This document shows, in pieces, positions 54,563-63,768 of a stretch of DNA of 64,000 nucleotides; positions within the stretch are counted from its first letter, which is position 1; each line of letters begins with the position of its first letter. The notes below the pieces were generated by a model. That model was not told where the DNA came from and made no database searches. It saw only the letters and a list, made by a program, of their open reading frames with translations. Source of the stretch: Aquamicrobium lusatiense (lineage in GTDB: Bacteria > Pseudomonadota > Alphaproteobacteria > Rhizobiales > Rhizobiaceae); assembly GCF_014201615.1 (NCBI RefSeq), contig NZ_JACHEU010000001.1, positions 1,135,631 to 1,199,630 on the forward strand, written 5' to 3'. The position numbers and the translations under genes are program-made.

Positions 54563-55819
54563 CTACTGTTTGCCGTGGGTCGCCGCGGAGCCGTTCACGG
54601 CATCCCCGGCGGCAACAGTCTTCCTGCCCGTGAACAAGGCCTCATAGGCCGCCAGCAGCTTCGGAGCTTCATAGTTCCAGGCGAGCTCCTTGCGGACCCG
54701 TTCGCGTCCGAACGCGCCCATGGCAGCGCGGCGTTCAGGATCGTCGAGAAGGTCGGCGATCTTGTCGCCGAAGTCTGCCGGATCGGTGCAGGTGGCGTAG
54801 AGCGAGGCTTCCTGTGCCGAGAACCGCCCCTCGCGCAGATCGTACTGCACGATCGGCTTTCCGAGCGCCATGTACTCCATGATCTTGTTCATGGTCGACT
54901 TGTCGTTCATCGCCGTCGGCCGGTCCGGGTTGACGCAGACATCGGAGGTCGAGAGCGCGGAGAACAGTGTCTCGTCCGGGCAGCGTCCGGTGAAGGTGAC
55001 GTAGTCGCCCAGCCCCATCGCCACGCTTTCGGCCCTGATCGTTTCCAGCTCCGGGCCGCCGCCGCAGATGACGAACTGGATGTCGTCGCGCTTGCGCACA
55101 TTGACCAGATGGCTGACCGATTCCAGCAGGAGGTCGAGCCCTTCCTGCTTGCCGATGACGCCGACATAGCCGACGACGAAGCGGCGGCCGTTGCGCCATT
55201 TCGCATCCGGCTCCACCTCGCGCACGCGGTCGAGATTGGGACCGGAGCGCACGATATGCACCTTGTCCGGATCCATGCCGCCCCGGGTGATGGCGATCTC
55301 GCGATAGCTCTCATTGGTGGCAAGCGAGCGGTTGGCGGTGCGGAACGACAGCTTCTCCAGCCACACCATCAGCTTCCAGCCGAAATCGCGGCGGCCGAAC
55401 TTGGCCTCGTAGAGTTCGGGATTGATATCGTGGTGATCGAACAGGAATTTCTTGCCGAACAGCCGGTAGAAGCCGCCGATCAGGAAGATGGTGTCGGGCG
55501 GATTGCAGGCGTGTATGACATCGAAGCCGCGCTGCCACAGCACCTTGAGCGACAGCAGGAATTCCCAGAACAGGGCAGCGCTGTATTCCACCGCATAGCC
55601 CAGCACGCCCTCGGCATCGAGCGGCAGGGAATGGCGGTAGATGTGGACGCCGTCGATCACCTCGTGGGAGGCGGTCGAGCCCTTGCCTTTCGGGCAGATG
55701 ACCGAGACCTGATAGCCGGCTTTGACAAGCGTGGTGGCCTCCGACCAGACCCGCCGGTCGAAGGGAACAGGCAGGTTCTCGACGATGATGAGGACGCGCC
55801 TACCAGTTGATGCCGTCAT
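54563..55819 (-). CDS. Glycosyltransferase family 4
   Basis: A 418-residue GT-B enzyme starting RRVLIIVENLPVPFDRRVWS, a pattern frequent in GT4 enzymes of exopolysaccharide clusters. Further motifs: FDVIHACNPPDTIFLIGGF, VVGYVGVIGKQEGLDLLLES, and STMNKIMEYMALGKPIVQYD in the donor site. The ATG at 55819 lies inside the end of the upstream dehydrogenase gene and has a GGGGAC site, so an upstream GTG (55831) is less likely. The 20-base overlap implies coupling. Confidence 0.92.
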   Translation of the reverse strand: MTASTGRRVLIIVENLPVPFDRRVWSEATTLVKAGYQVSVICPKGKGSTASHEVIDGVHIYRHSLPLDAEGVLGYAVEYSAALFWEFLLSLKVLWQRGFDVIHACNPPDTIFLIGGFYRLFGKKFLFDHHDINPELYEAKFGRRDFGWKLMVWLEKLSFRTANRSLATNESYREIAITRGGMDPDKVHIVRSGPNLDRVREVEPDAKWRNGRRFVVGYVGVIGKQEGLDLLLESVSHLVNVRKRDDIQFVICGGGPELETIRAESVAMGLGDYVTFTGRCPDETLFSALSTSDVCVNPDRPTAMNDKSTMNKIMEYMALGKPIVQYDLREGRFSAQEASLYATCTDPADFGDKIADLLDDPERRAAMGAFGRERVRKELAWNYEAPKLLAAYEALFTGRKTVAAGDAVNGSAATHGKQ

Positions 55820-57113
55820 AAGTCCCCGCAATCGCGTCGGTGTTCGGCAGCCGCGCCATGTCGAGCAGCACCTGGCCGGGCCGCATCTTGTTCACCACCG
55901 CCTCATATTCGGGCGAACGGCTGGTGGCGACCAGAATGTCGGCATGCTTCACCACGTCGTCAACCGACGGCACCATGAGCTGGGTGACATGCGGGATGGC
56001 GTTCATCAGATAGGCCTTGTTGGCGCCGACCAGCTTCGCCAGCGAGACGTTCTGGTCGAAGATGCGGATGTCGCAACCCTTGCCGAGCAGGCGCTCGATC
56101 AGCTCCAGATAGGGGCTCTCGCGCAGGTCGTCAGTGCCGGCCTTGAAAGAGAAGCCGAGGAAGCCGATGTTGCGCTTGCCGTGGCCGAGCACCCATTGCA
56201 GCGCGCGTTCGATCTGCTGCTTGTTGGACGGCATCAGCGATTTCAGCAGCGGCGCCTCCACGTCATGCTGAACGGCATAGGCGTTGATGGCACGCACGTC
56301 CTTGGGCAGGCAGGAGCCGCCGAAGGCGAAGCCGGGCAGCAGATAGGCATTGGAGATGTTGAGCTTGGTGTCGGCGAAGAACACCTTCATCAGCTCGTGG
56401 CTGTCGACGCCGGCCGCCTTGCAGATATTGCCGATCTCATTGCCGAAGGCGACCTTCAGCGCATGCCATGTGTTGTCGGTGTATTTCACCAGTTCCGCCA
56501 GCCGTGGCTCGGTGAGGATCGTCTGTCCGGGCAGGCCGGCATAAAGGTCGAGCAGGCGCTGGCGGGTCTGCTCGTCGTCGGTGCCGATCACGGTCTTGGC
56601 GGGGGTGTTGAAGTCGGCGACCGCCGACCCCTCGCGCATGAACTCGGGATTGGAGGCAACGCCGAAACCGACGCCCAGCTTCTTGCCGGAAGCTTCTTCA
56701 AGTGCCGGCACGACGATGTCGGCCAGCGTGCCCGGCAGCACGGTCGAGCGGATCACCACCGAATGGTAGCTGTCCTTTGTGGCAAGCACGGCCCCGATCT
56801 GGCGGGCCACCGCTTCAACTGCGGAAAGATCGAGCGAGCCGTTTGGCCGCGAAGGCGTGCCGACGCACAAAAGCGACAGGTCACTGCCCATGACCGCTTC
56901 TTCCGTCGAGGTGGTGGCCTTCAGGCTGCCTGCGGCGACCTTTGCCGCGACCAGTTCGCCGATGTCCTTCTCGATGATCGGGCTCTGGCCCGCATTGACG
57001 AGGGCGACCTTGGACTCGCTGACGTCGCAGCCGATGACCTCATGGCCGCGTTCGGCCAGGCAGGCAGCGCAGACTGTTCCGACATATCCCAGTCCGAAAA
57101 TAGAAACTTTCAT
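55800..57113 (-). CDS. Nucleotide-sugar 6-dehydrogenase (AlgD/GDP-mannose dehydrogenase-like)
   Basis: A 437-residue enzyme: NAD motif SIFGLGYVGTVCAACLAERG at the N terminus, then LCVGTPSRPNGSLDLSAVE, NPEFMREGSAVADFNTPAKT, and the catalytic Cys in FAFGGSCLPKDVRA. It oxidises a nucleotide hexose twice to the uronic acid. The residue pattern is closer to GDP-mannose dehydrogenase (AlgD) than to typical UDP-glucose dehydrogenases, but the substrate is not certain. It provides the acidic sugar for the polymer. Confidence 0.9.
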   Translation of the reverse strand: MKVSIFGLGYVGTVCAACLAERGHEVIGCDVSESKVALVNAGQSPIIEKDIGELVAAKVAAGSLKATTSTEEAVMGSDLSLLCVGTPSRPNGSLDLSAVEAVARQIGAVLATKDSYHSVVIRSTVLPGTLADIVVPALEEASGKKLGVGFGVASNPEFMREGSAVADFNTPAKTVIGTDDEQTRQRLLDLYAGLPGQTILTEPRLAELVKYTDNTWHALKVAFGNEIGNICKAAGVDSHELMKVFFADTKLNISNAYLLPGFAFGGSCLPKDVRAINAYAVQHDVEAPLLKSLMPSNKQQIERALQWVLGHGKRNIGFLGFSFKAGTDDLRESPYLELIERLLGKGCDIRIFDQNVSLAKLVGANKAYLMNAIPHVTQLMVPSVDDVVKHADILVATSRSPEYEAVVNKMRPGQVLLDMARLPNTDAIAGTYDGINW

Positions 57114-57183
57114 TGATGCTCGACCATTTGCCCTGTTTCCGCAAACGTAGCGGAATTACCTGTCCTGCCCATTGGCACCCATG

Positions 57184-57198
57184 TACCTGTCACAGGTA
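57184..57198. promoter_or_regulatory. 15-bp perfect palindrome upstream of the dehydrogenase gene
   Basis: TACCTGT (57184-57190), one base, ACAGGTA (57192-57198). It lies in the 89-base gap between the heparinase-like gene and the dehydrogenase gene, 71 bases upstream of the latter's start. A regulator binding site inside the operon is possible; there is no T-run for termination. Confidence 0.4.
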
Positions 57199-57202
57199 AA
57201 GG

Positions 57203-59167
57203 TCACGTTACGGGTGACAGGATTATCGAACAGCGCCACCGCCGCGCCGACGCCGGCGCGCGTAAAACAACGGTTGCAGCCTCCTGCAGGATGCCGAAGC
57301 CGGGAGAATGAAAACCGCGCCCCGAGACCGCGTCGGCGCGGATAATTTCGATGGTCGCACCTTCGGGCGCGGCGAGCGTGAGTTCATGCCGGCCATTGCG
57401 GCTTACCTGCACCTCACCCTGCACGGCAAACACGTCGAGGTCCGGTGCGAGCAGGAACGCAATCTCAACCTCTCCGGCAGGTTCGGTTCCGCTCAGGCTG
57501 TCGGTGATGTCGAAGCCGTTGGCGGTCTCCGTGATCTCGCGGCGGTGGATGACCCCGAAGCGCTTTTCATACCCGTCATGGGAGGCCGAGACCGCAAGCG
57601 GCAAACTGTCCGCCCCCTTGTCGAGCGTGGCCCGCGCCCGGCGCGGCATCCAGTTGAAGGGGCCGGATGGCTCGCTCTGGCTGACCCCGCTCAGAGTGAG
57701 GGTGTTGTGCACCGGCGTCACGCGAAAGCGGCGGCGGTTCTCGCCTTCCGAATGGTAGAGGTAGGTTCCCGCATCAACCAGCACCGGCCGGCCGTCGAGC
57801 GACAGCCAGACCGAAAGCGCATCGGCATGGCCATGCGCGGCAAGCGCGCCGAAACCCAGCGGGCCATGATCGAAGGTGAAATGCACGCGCCGGCCGGCGA
57901 TCTCACCGCGCCGGATGGTGTAGCCGCCGTCTCTGAAGGTCGTCGTGACGTCCGCGGGGACGGGGCCGGGTGGCGGCGCTGCGAAGACGATGTCGCGCCA
58001 GTGCGGATCGCTGATATGCGGCGCAACATCGGGACGTTCGAGGAAGCCGGCGATGGCACCGGCGATGGAGGCGGCATAGCGAGGTTCGTCGCTGCCATGG
58101 GCCATAAGTACGCGGCTCTGGTCGTCGTCGCCGATCAGCGGCACGATGCCATTATCGTCGAGGAAGGCGCAGAGCGCCTGCGCGGCTATCGCCAGTCGCT
58201 CGCGCACGGCAGGCAGGGGGGCGTCCGCGCCGATGGCCGCGAAGCCGACCAGCAGCATCTCCAGCGTGAAGGCCGAATAGGCGGGCGACTGTTCCTGCCC
58301 GACGCCATCCTCATGAAAAAGTGCGAGCGCCCTGTCTTCGAGACGCGACCGGCCCTGCGCCAGCCACTCCGGCGCCTTCGCATGACCGGGCAGCAGGCGC
58401 GCGGCCAGAGCAAGCCCCATCGCCTCGGCCACGAGATGGTTGTTGGCAGAGGAAAACAGCGAGGGAAAACGCGCCAGCCATGTGCCATGGGCGGCCACGA
58501 AAGCGGCGAGCTTCTCGCCTGTCGCGCTGTCGATCCACGGATCGAGGGCGGCGACGATCACGCTCAATGAAACAAGTCTGTAGCCGGCTTCTATTCCCGA
58601 ATACCAGTTTACGCCCCGGCCGGGCGGGTTGGCCTCCATCCATGAAAGCACAGACCGCAGGATGGCCCCGGCAAGAGCGGCGTCCTGCGTGCGGTGGGCA
58701 TGGATGGCGGGTGCCGCCAGAAAATGCAGACGGTTTGCCTCGGCGACATATTTGACGTCGCGTTTGTCCCCCTCGAAGCGGAAATCGATGTCGAAGGCCG
58801 ACACTTCCGCGCCCGGCCAGTCCGTGCTGCTGACCGGATCCAGCGTCCATATGGAAGGGGCGATGCCGCCGCCGGCGTCGAGAACCGCTCCCGGCCAGTC
58901 GCGGTTCAGCAGCCTCAGCTTGCCGGAGCGGAACGTGTCGGCGGCATGCGCCAGCTGCGCCGAAATCATTGCCGGCAGATCGTTTTCGAACAGCGGTGCG
59001 AACATCGGCAGCACCTGCGGCCGTGCGCCTGGCTTGGCGAACTGCGCCCAGCCGCCATTCTCGCGCCGGGCGGCACGCCGTGCAATCTGCTCGCGAATCC
59101 GATGGCCGATCTCGCCGCGTTCCATGACGGCGAGGCGACGCGCATACCAGCTTAGCCGTCCCAACAT
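57203..59167 (-). CDS. Heparinase II/III-like polysaccharide lyase family protein
   Basis: A 654-residue protein: an alpha-helical toroid N-terminal domain (GRGVNWYSGIEAGYRLVSLS; SSANNHLVAEAMGLALAARL; QEQSPAYSAFTLEMLLVGF) and a C-terminal beta-sandwich with the family signature HGHADALSVWLSLDGRPVLV then DAGTYLYHSE. Conserved Tyr/His residues of these lyases (QSPAYSAF, HGHAD) are present. No signal peptide is visible. In exopolysaccharide operons such proteins may trim the polymer or act during biosynthesis. The substrate is presumably the uronate-containing product of this cluster. Confidence 0.9.
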   Translation of the reverse strand: MLGRLSWYARRLAVMERGEIGHRIREQIARRAARRENGGWAQFAKPGARPQVLPMFAPLFENDLPAMISAQLAHAADTFRSGKLRLLNRDWPGAVLDAGGGIAPSIWTLDPVSSTDWPGAEVSAFDIDFRFEGDKRDVKYVAEANRLHFLAAPAIHAHRTQDAALAGAILRSVLSWMEANPPGRGVNWYSGIEAGYRLVSLSVIVAALDPWIDSATGEKLAAFVAAHGTWLARFPSLFSSANNHLVAEAMGLALAARLLPGHAKAPEWLAQGRSRLEDRALALFHEDGVGQEQSPAYSAFTLEMLLVGFAAIGADAPLPAVRERLAIAAQALCAFLDDNGIVPLIGDDDQSRVLMAHGSDEPRYAASIAGAIAGFLERPDVAPHISDPHWRDIVFAAPPPGPVPADVTTTFRDGGYTIRRGEIAGRRVHFTFDHGPLGFGALAAHGHADALSVWLSLDGRPVLVDAGTYLYHSEGENRRRFRVTPVHNTLTLSGVSQSEPSGPFNWMPRRARATLDKGADSLPLAVSASHDGYEKRFGVIHRREITETANGFDITDSLSGTEPAGEVEIAFLLAPDLDVFAVQGEVQVSRNGRHELTLAAPEGATIEIIRADAVSGRGFHSPGFGILQEAATVVLRAPASARRWRCSIILSPVT

Positions 59168-59233
59168 GAAAGTGCCTTAGCAGGGTGCGGTTGCGTTAGA
59201 GTTAATGTGCCACGGCCCCGCTGGGCAGGTGGG

Positions 59234-60541
59234 TCAGTTGCGGATCTTCTTCCGTCTCGCCAGCAACCCGGCGTAGATCTCTTCCACGGTATCTGCCAGA
59301 TGCGCGTATTCGCGGTTGGCCTTGATCCATGGGGGGCCCTTTGCCCCCATTGCCTCGGCCTTTTGCGGGTCGTCGAAAAGCCGCGCCACGGCCTGTGCCA
59401 TCGCTTCGCCTGAAAAGGCGGTGATGTATCCGGCGCCGCTGCAGTTGATGACCTCGCTCTGGTCATAGTGAACCGTCGCCACCACCGGCCTGCCCATGGC
59501 CAGATACTCAACCAGCTTGGTCGGGGTCGCGACCTGCTGGGCGGAGTCCATCTCGAAAGGCGACAGGCACACATCCACCCGCTTGACCCAGCCGAGCGCT
59601 TCGGCAAGCGGCAGGCGTCCGGTGAAGATCACCCGTTCGGATATGCCAAGCTTTTCCAGCTGTTCCATGAAATTGTCGCGCTCGAAATCAGGCACTGCGC
59701 CGATGATGACCAGCACTGCGTCGTAGCCTTCGGCCACAAGTGCAGCCAGCGCCTGAAAGGTCAGATCGGTGGTGATGCTGAAAACATCCGCGCACATATA
59801 GGCCATGCTTTTCCTGCCCGTCAGGCGCGGATCGTCTGTCGGGACAATGGATTGCGCATTGTAGCGCCCGGTGGAGACGCCCATCGGGATCGGCGTCATC
59901 TTCTGCATGGGTATGCCGCGAAAGCCGACGCGCTCGCGCATGCGTTTCGACTGCACGATGACATGGTCGGTGAGGGGCAGCCCCACATGGTAGAACAGAA
60001 CGCTGCCCAGGGTGGCGTAGAGCATCCGCAGCAGCCGTGATGGCCAGCTCATCGGAACGAGATTTTCCACGGCGATGCGCAGGCGCGCTTCCAGCACCGG
60101 ATAGCTCATCCAGAACAGGCAGGGCGTGCCTGAGATTTTCGCGGCGAGAGCGTAGGTGATCACCCACAGCGGCTGGTCGCGGACCTGCACGAGGTCATAG
60201 CGGCCGCGCGCGACCTCCCACGCCAGTTTCAGCCGCAGCCAGTTCTCAGCCAGCATGTACCGCACGGAGCCGAAGCGCTTCGCCTTGGCGCGGTGAGCCA
60301 GATAGAAGCGCTCGCTTCCACGCTCTTCCACGCGGGCCGGGCCGTCCTGATAGGGGCGCAGGCTCCAGTCTATCTCAAGCCCGCGACCGACCAGATGGTT
60401 GGAAAACAGCTCCACCAGATCGACACGGAAGGGCGGATAGTCGTCCGGGGCGACGAACAGCATGCGCACTCCGGCCAGAGGGGCGTCGGAGGCAGGGGAT
60501 GGTTCAGGGACAGTCGCGGAAGATGGGGACCGGCTCGTCAT
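59234..60541 (-). CDS. Glycosyltransferase family 4
   Basis: A 435-residue GT-B protein: GVRMLFVAPDDYPPFRVDLV near the N terminus (after a ~25-residue Ser/Pro-rich tail), ARGRYDLVQVRDQPLWVITY, SMAYMCADVFSITTDLTFQA, VIFTGRLPLAEALGWVKRVD and TPTKLVEYLAMGRPVVATVH in the donor site. It lies 7 bases downstream of the acetyltransferase-like gene, in one operon. Donor and acceptor unknown. Confidence 0.9.
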   Translation of the reverse strand: MTSRSPSSATVPEPSPASDAPLAGVRMLFVAPDDYPPFRVDLVELFSNHLVGRGLEIDWSLRPYQDGPARVEERGSERFYLAHRAKAKRFGSVRYMLAENWLRLKLAWEVARGRYDLVQVRDQPLWVITYALAAKISGTPCLFWMSYPVLEARLRIAVENLVPMSWPSRLLRMLYATLGSVLFYHVGLPLTDHVIVQSKRMRERVGFRGIPMQKMTPIPMGVSTGRYNAQSIVPTDDPRLTGRKSMAYMCADVFSITTDLTFQALAALVAEGYDAVLVIIGAVPDFERDNFMEQLEKLGISERVIFTGRLPLAEALGWVKRVDVCLSPFEMDSAQQVATPTKLVEYLAMGRPVVATVHYDQSEVINCSGAGYITAFSGEAMAQAVARLFDDPQKAEAMGAKGPPWIKANREYAHLADTVEEIYAGLLARRKKIRN

Positions 60542-60548
60542 TGCTTGC

Positions 60549-61760
60549 TCATCTGGACAGGCGGCGAGAAACGTAGTCCTTCACGGTTTTCAGGCTCTGC
60601 CATAATTGTCTGTTGCGCCGGATGCGGTCTTTGACGGCCTCGCCGAGGCGCATCGTTGAAACCGCTACTGATCCAAGGGGAGTGAAAACAGCATAGGCAT
60701 CGTCGAGTTCGTGAATGATATCGCACCAGTGTGTCTTGTAGTCTTCATAGCCGATGCCGAGATCGTAGACGGTCATGCCACGTTCGCAACTGTGCTCGAT
60801 ATGACGGAAGGTGAGTACGTTGCCGGGGCTGTGTTGTGCAAGCTCGTCGAGCGCGAATGCCGTAAAATAGCTGTTCATATGGCCGCGATAGATGCCCGAT
60901 CCGGTAACGGCCCGCGTTTTCCCGTCGACTGAAAGCGAGGCTATCTCCAGGAGAGGCTCATCCGTTCCGATGGAGCGATCTATCAGATCGTGAAAGAAGG
61001 CGGTAACGCCCGGTTCTGCGAAGCTGTTGGGTTTGCCCTGCTCGGCAAGACGGAGCGCTTTTTGCTCGAAGAAGAAGTCGAGAGCTGCATGTTCCTCTGC
61101 GGGATCCAGCAGCATCTGATAGCGGACCTCGCCGGCCGCGCCCATCTTGCGCTCCTTGGCCTTCACTCTTTTCCGGCGATTGCGCCCGTCACGGTCTTGA
61201 AGAAGGGCGTCGAAGTCGCGGGACAGCGCGAACGCATAGCCTTCGGTCGCGCATGGGATTGAGGACAGTGCGCCGAGAGGCTGGGCGATATCATCGAAGC
61301 AACGCGGCATCTGCCCAAGCAGCGCACAGTCGGCGTTGCCGAGCGCCTTACCAAGTATCCGCTCGATGACGGAACGGGAAAGGGTGCGCATTCTCGCTGC
61401 GCCTTCCCGGCTCCACAGTCCGAAATTGTAGCTCGTATGCTTGCCACCAATCCATCTCGCGATGCGCACAGGTCCGGTCTTCGATATGGCGAGCGGCAGA
61501 ATGAAGGCCGGTTCTCCATCGAGCCGTCCAAGCAGGATGGACGCCCGGGCATTTTCATGCGGCAGGACATGGCGCACATAGGCATCGACCCAGTCGTAGC
61601 GCTGAAAGACCGTGCCGCAACCGGTTGCCTCCAGCTGCCTCCATTCCGGCTCGATCAGCGAAGGCCTGTCAAAGGCCCGCACCTCAAAATGGGACGACCC
61701 GGAACTCTGCCAGCTCGTTTTCACCGGTGCGGACGCCCGCATTTCCTGCGGTGGTGTCAT
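60549..61760 (-). CDS. FemAB/CelD-like acetyltransferase (Acetyltransf_6 type)
   Basis: A 403-residue protein with the double-GNAT pattern of CelD/BcsL and FemAB relatives: EWRQLEATGCGTVFQRYDWV, FILPLAISKTGPVRIARWIG, HSPGNVLTFRHIEHSCERGM and YDLGIGYEDYKTHW. Proteins of this type add acyl or aminoacyl groups during polysaccharide synthesis. The ATG at 61760 follows GGAGCACAGGAG; upstream in-frame ATGs (61805, 61940) lack a site. It is the first gene of the six-gene minus-strand operon ending at 52671. Confidence 0.82.
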   Translation of the reverse strand: MTPPQEMRASAPVKTSWQSSGSSHFEVRAFDRPSLIEPEWRQLEATGCGTVFQRYDWVDAYVRHVLPHENARASILLGRLDGEPAFILPLAISKTGPVRIARWIGGKHTSYNFGLWSREGAARMRTLSRSVIERILGKALGNADCALLGQMPRCFDDIAQPLGALSSIPCATEGYAFALSRDFDALLQDRDGRNRRKRVKAKERKMGAAGEVRYQMLLDPAEEHAALDFFFEQKALRLAEQGKPNSFAEPGVTAFFHDLIDRSIGTDEPLLEIASLSVDGKTRAVTGSGIYRGHMNSYFTAFALDELAQHSPGNVLTFRHIEHSCERGMTVYDLGIGYEDYKTHWCDIIHELDDAYAVFTPLGSVAVSTMRLGEAVKDRIRRNRQLWQSLKTVKDYVSRRLSR

Positions 61761-62049
61761 CTCCTGTGCTCCGTAAGTGCGCTTCACGGCCGAGATACGA
61801 TGCATCCTGAGATTTCCGCCCCGGCCATGCTGCTCCCTCCCCAGCCTTAACCTATACGTTTTAAGGAATGGTCTAGGAATACGAGGATCAGCGTTTCTCA
61901 ACTCTGACTTGTCCTGCCTACGGCTGCATTTGTGATGCATCGTGGTTAACCGACAGGGTTAAGTTCGTTTTAACATTTTTAAATCATTATCCATGTCGCG
62001 ATCAGATGGCAGCCGTTGCGCCGTCATTCTGGTGATCTAGGGGTGATGT

Positions 62050-62913
62050 ATGTCTGATCTTTCCATAAAAGCGGCGCTCGCCGTGATTGCAACTTTCGCC
62101 GTCGCGCCGGTCCTTGCCGCCGATTATGTTCAGCCGCCGGTTGTCATCGAAGAGCCCGTGGTCGTGGAACAGCCGGTGGAGTTCGGCGGCTGGTACATTC
62201 GCGGTGATGTGGATTATCACAAGTCGAAAATGCGCGGCTCGGAGTACATCACCTATGGTGCGCCGTGCGGTCCCGGTTGTGGCGGGGCGGGCGGCACCAA
62301 GAGCTTCGACAAAACGGAACTCAAGAGCACATTCTCGATCGGCGCCGGTGTCGGCTATCAGCTCAACCGGTATTTCCGCACGGATCTTACGCTCGATTAC
62401 TGGTCGAAGTCCAAGTTCAAGGGCAGCACGTCCGATGATGGCAACTATGGTTGCGGCAGCCCCACCATTCCCTGCCAGTCCGTCGACCGCGCAAAAATGT
62501 CCGCGCTCGTGCTGCTTGCCAATGCCTATGTCGATCTGGGCACCTGGAACGGGCTGACGCCTTATGTCGGCGCAGGTATCGGCGGCGCCCACATCAAGTG
62601 GGGCGATCTGGAGAATGACGCCAATGTCGGCTACGCCGTTCACAAGGGCAGCAAGAACTGGCGCTTTGCTTATGCGCTGATGGCCGGTGCATCCTACTGC
62701 CTGACCGAAAACACCATGATCGATGCCGGCTATCGCTTCAGCCGCATCAATGGCGGGCGCATGTTCGAGTATAATGGCGCCGGTCCGGGCTTCGACAAGG
62801 GCTTCAACACCCATGAGGTGCGCGCCGGCCTGCGCTACAATTTCGGCGGCGCCAGCCAGTGTGCCCAGCCCGAAACCGCAGTCTATGTGCCGGAGCCGAT
62901 CTACACCAAGTAG
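62050..62913 (+). CDS. Outer-membrane beta-barrel protein (rhizobial Omp25/31-like)
   Basis: A 287-residue protein: signal peptide 1-23 (ends APVLAAD), a Val/Glu/Pro-rich linker (PPVVIEEPVVVEQPVEFGG), then an eight-stranded barrel-like pattern (WYIRGDVDYHKSKMRGSEY; IGAGVGYQLNRYFRTDLTLD; MIDAGYRFSRINGG; HEVRAGLRYNFGG). Two cysteine pairs are in external loops (CGPGCGG; CGSPTIPC). Start ATG with AGGGG upstream. Structural role or adhesion likely; regulation not evident. Confidence 0.88.
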   Translation: MSDLSIKAALAVIATFAVAPVLAADYVQPPVVIEEPVVVEQPVEFGGWYIRGDVDYHKSKMRGSEYITYGAPCGPGCGGAGGTKSFDKTELKSTFSIGAGVGYQLNRYFRTDLTLDYWSKSKFKGSTSDDGNYGCGSPTIPCQSVDRAKMSALVLLANAYVDLGTWNGLTPYVGAGIGGAHIKWGDLENDANVGYAVHKGSKNWRFAYALMAGASYCLTENTMIDAGYRFSRINGGRMFEYNGAGPGFDKGFNTHEVRAGLRYNFGGASQCAQPETAVYVPEPIYTK

Positions 62914-62938
62914 GCTGGCCAAAGCTTTTCAGACCAGG

Positions 62939-62969
62939 AGGCCGGGCGGCATTGCCGTCCGGCCTTTTT
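62939..62969 (+). terminator. Rho-independent terminator of the outer-membrane protein gene
   Basis: A 12-bp GC-rich stem AGGCCGGGCGGC / GCCGTCCGGCCT (one G-T pair) with an ATT loop, followed by TTTTT (62965-62969). It begins 26 bases after the stop at 62913. Confidence 0.92.
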
Positions 62970-63010
62970 CAATTCGGTGTCGGGTGTTGCCGGCCCCGGG
63001 GCGGCCGATC

Positions 63011-63715
63011 TCAGATCACCACCGTGACCCATGCAAACGTCTGTTCCGCATGTTCGGCCATGGCGTCGCGCGCGGCCGCCGGCTGACGATTGCGGATCGC
63101 TTTGACGATCCTGTCATGATTGTAGGGAGTGAGGTTCTTGGCGGCTGCCGGCTTGGCCGCCGACAGGATGAAATTCGTCACCTCGACCTGAATTTCCGTT
63201 TCCTGCTTGAGAAGCCGCGACGATCCCGACACTTCGGCGATGACCATGTGAAAGCGGGCATCGGCGAAACGCATGTCCGGAAATTTGGGCAGCAGATCGT
63301 CGTATTCCCGTGCCGCCTGCTCGATGCGGACGAAATCGTCCTCCGTACCGCGCTCGGCGGCCAGATAGCAGGCCTCGCCGGAGATGGCGCGTCGCCAGTC
63401 GGTCAGATCACGCAATTCCTCGCGCGTCAGCCGCAGGCGGCGCGCGGCATCGGCCAGACGCTCGCCCACATCCTCAGCGATGAAATTGCCGCCATTGCGG
63501 CCGCGTACCGTGGTGAGCAATCCCATGTCGCGCATGGCGCCCAGCGCGATCCGGGCCGTCATCGGGGCGACGCCCAGCATTCTGGCCAGCTCGTTTTCAG
63601 GCGGAAGCTGCTCGCCGGGGCTGAGCTCGCCCATGGTGATGGCTTCGCGCAGGCGGCGGAACACCATGTCCGGCGCGCTGTTTCCTTCAGCGGAGAGAGG
63701 CTTCAGAAATTTCAT
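63011..63715 (-). CDS. GntR-family regulator, FadR/FCD subgroup
   Basis: A 234-residue repressor: winged-helix HTH (VFRRLREAITMGELSPGEQL; ELARMLGVAPMTARIALGAM; NGGNFIAE) and an all-helical FCD ligand domain with likely metal ligands in FADARFHMVIAEVS and YNHDRIVKAI plus a C-terminal DAMAEHAEQT His. It is divergent from the gene at 63769, which it probably controls; FCD regulators usually bind small organic acids. Start at 63715. Confidence 0.92.
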   Translation of the reverse strand: MKFLKPLSAEGNSAPDMVFRRLREAITMGELSPGEQLPPENELARMLGVAPMTARIALGAMRDMGLLTTVRGRNGGNFIAEDVGERLADAARRLRLTREELRDLTDWRRAISGEACYLAAERGTEDDFVRIEQAAREYDDLLPKFPDMRFADARFHMVIAEVSGSSRLLKQETEIQVEVTNFILSAAKPAAAKNLTPYNHDRIVKAIRNRQPAAARDAMAEHAEQTFAWVTVVI

Positions 63716-63734
63716 TTGACCATTAAACTATAGA

Positions 63735-63757
63735 TGTTAAAGGTTATGTGATTAACA
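63735..63757. promoter_or_regulatory. Candidate operator between the GntR regulator and its divergent neighbour
   Basis: TGTTAA (63735-63740), eleven bases, TTAACA (63752-63757), in the 53-base AT-rich gap between the two divergent starts. An overlapping ATTAA/TTAA pair precedes it. Position and symmetry suit autoregulation by the FCD regulator. Confidence 0.4.
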
Positions 63758-63768
63758 GTTGGAATGCA

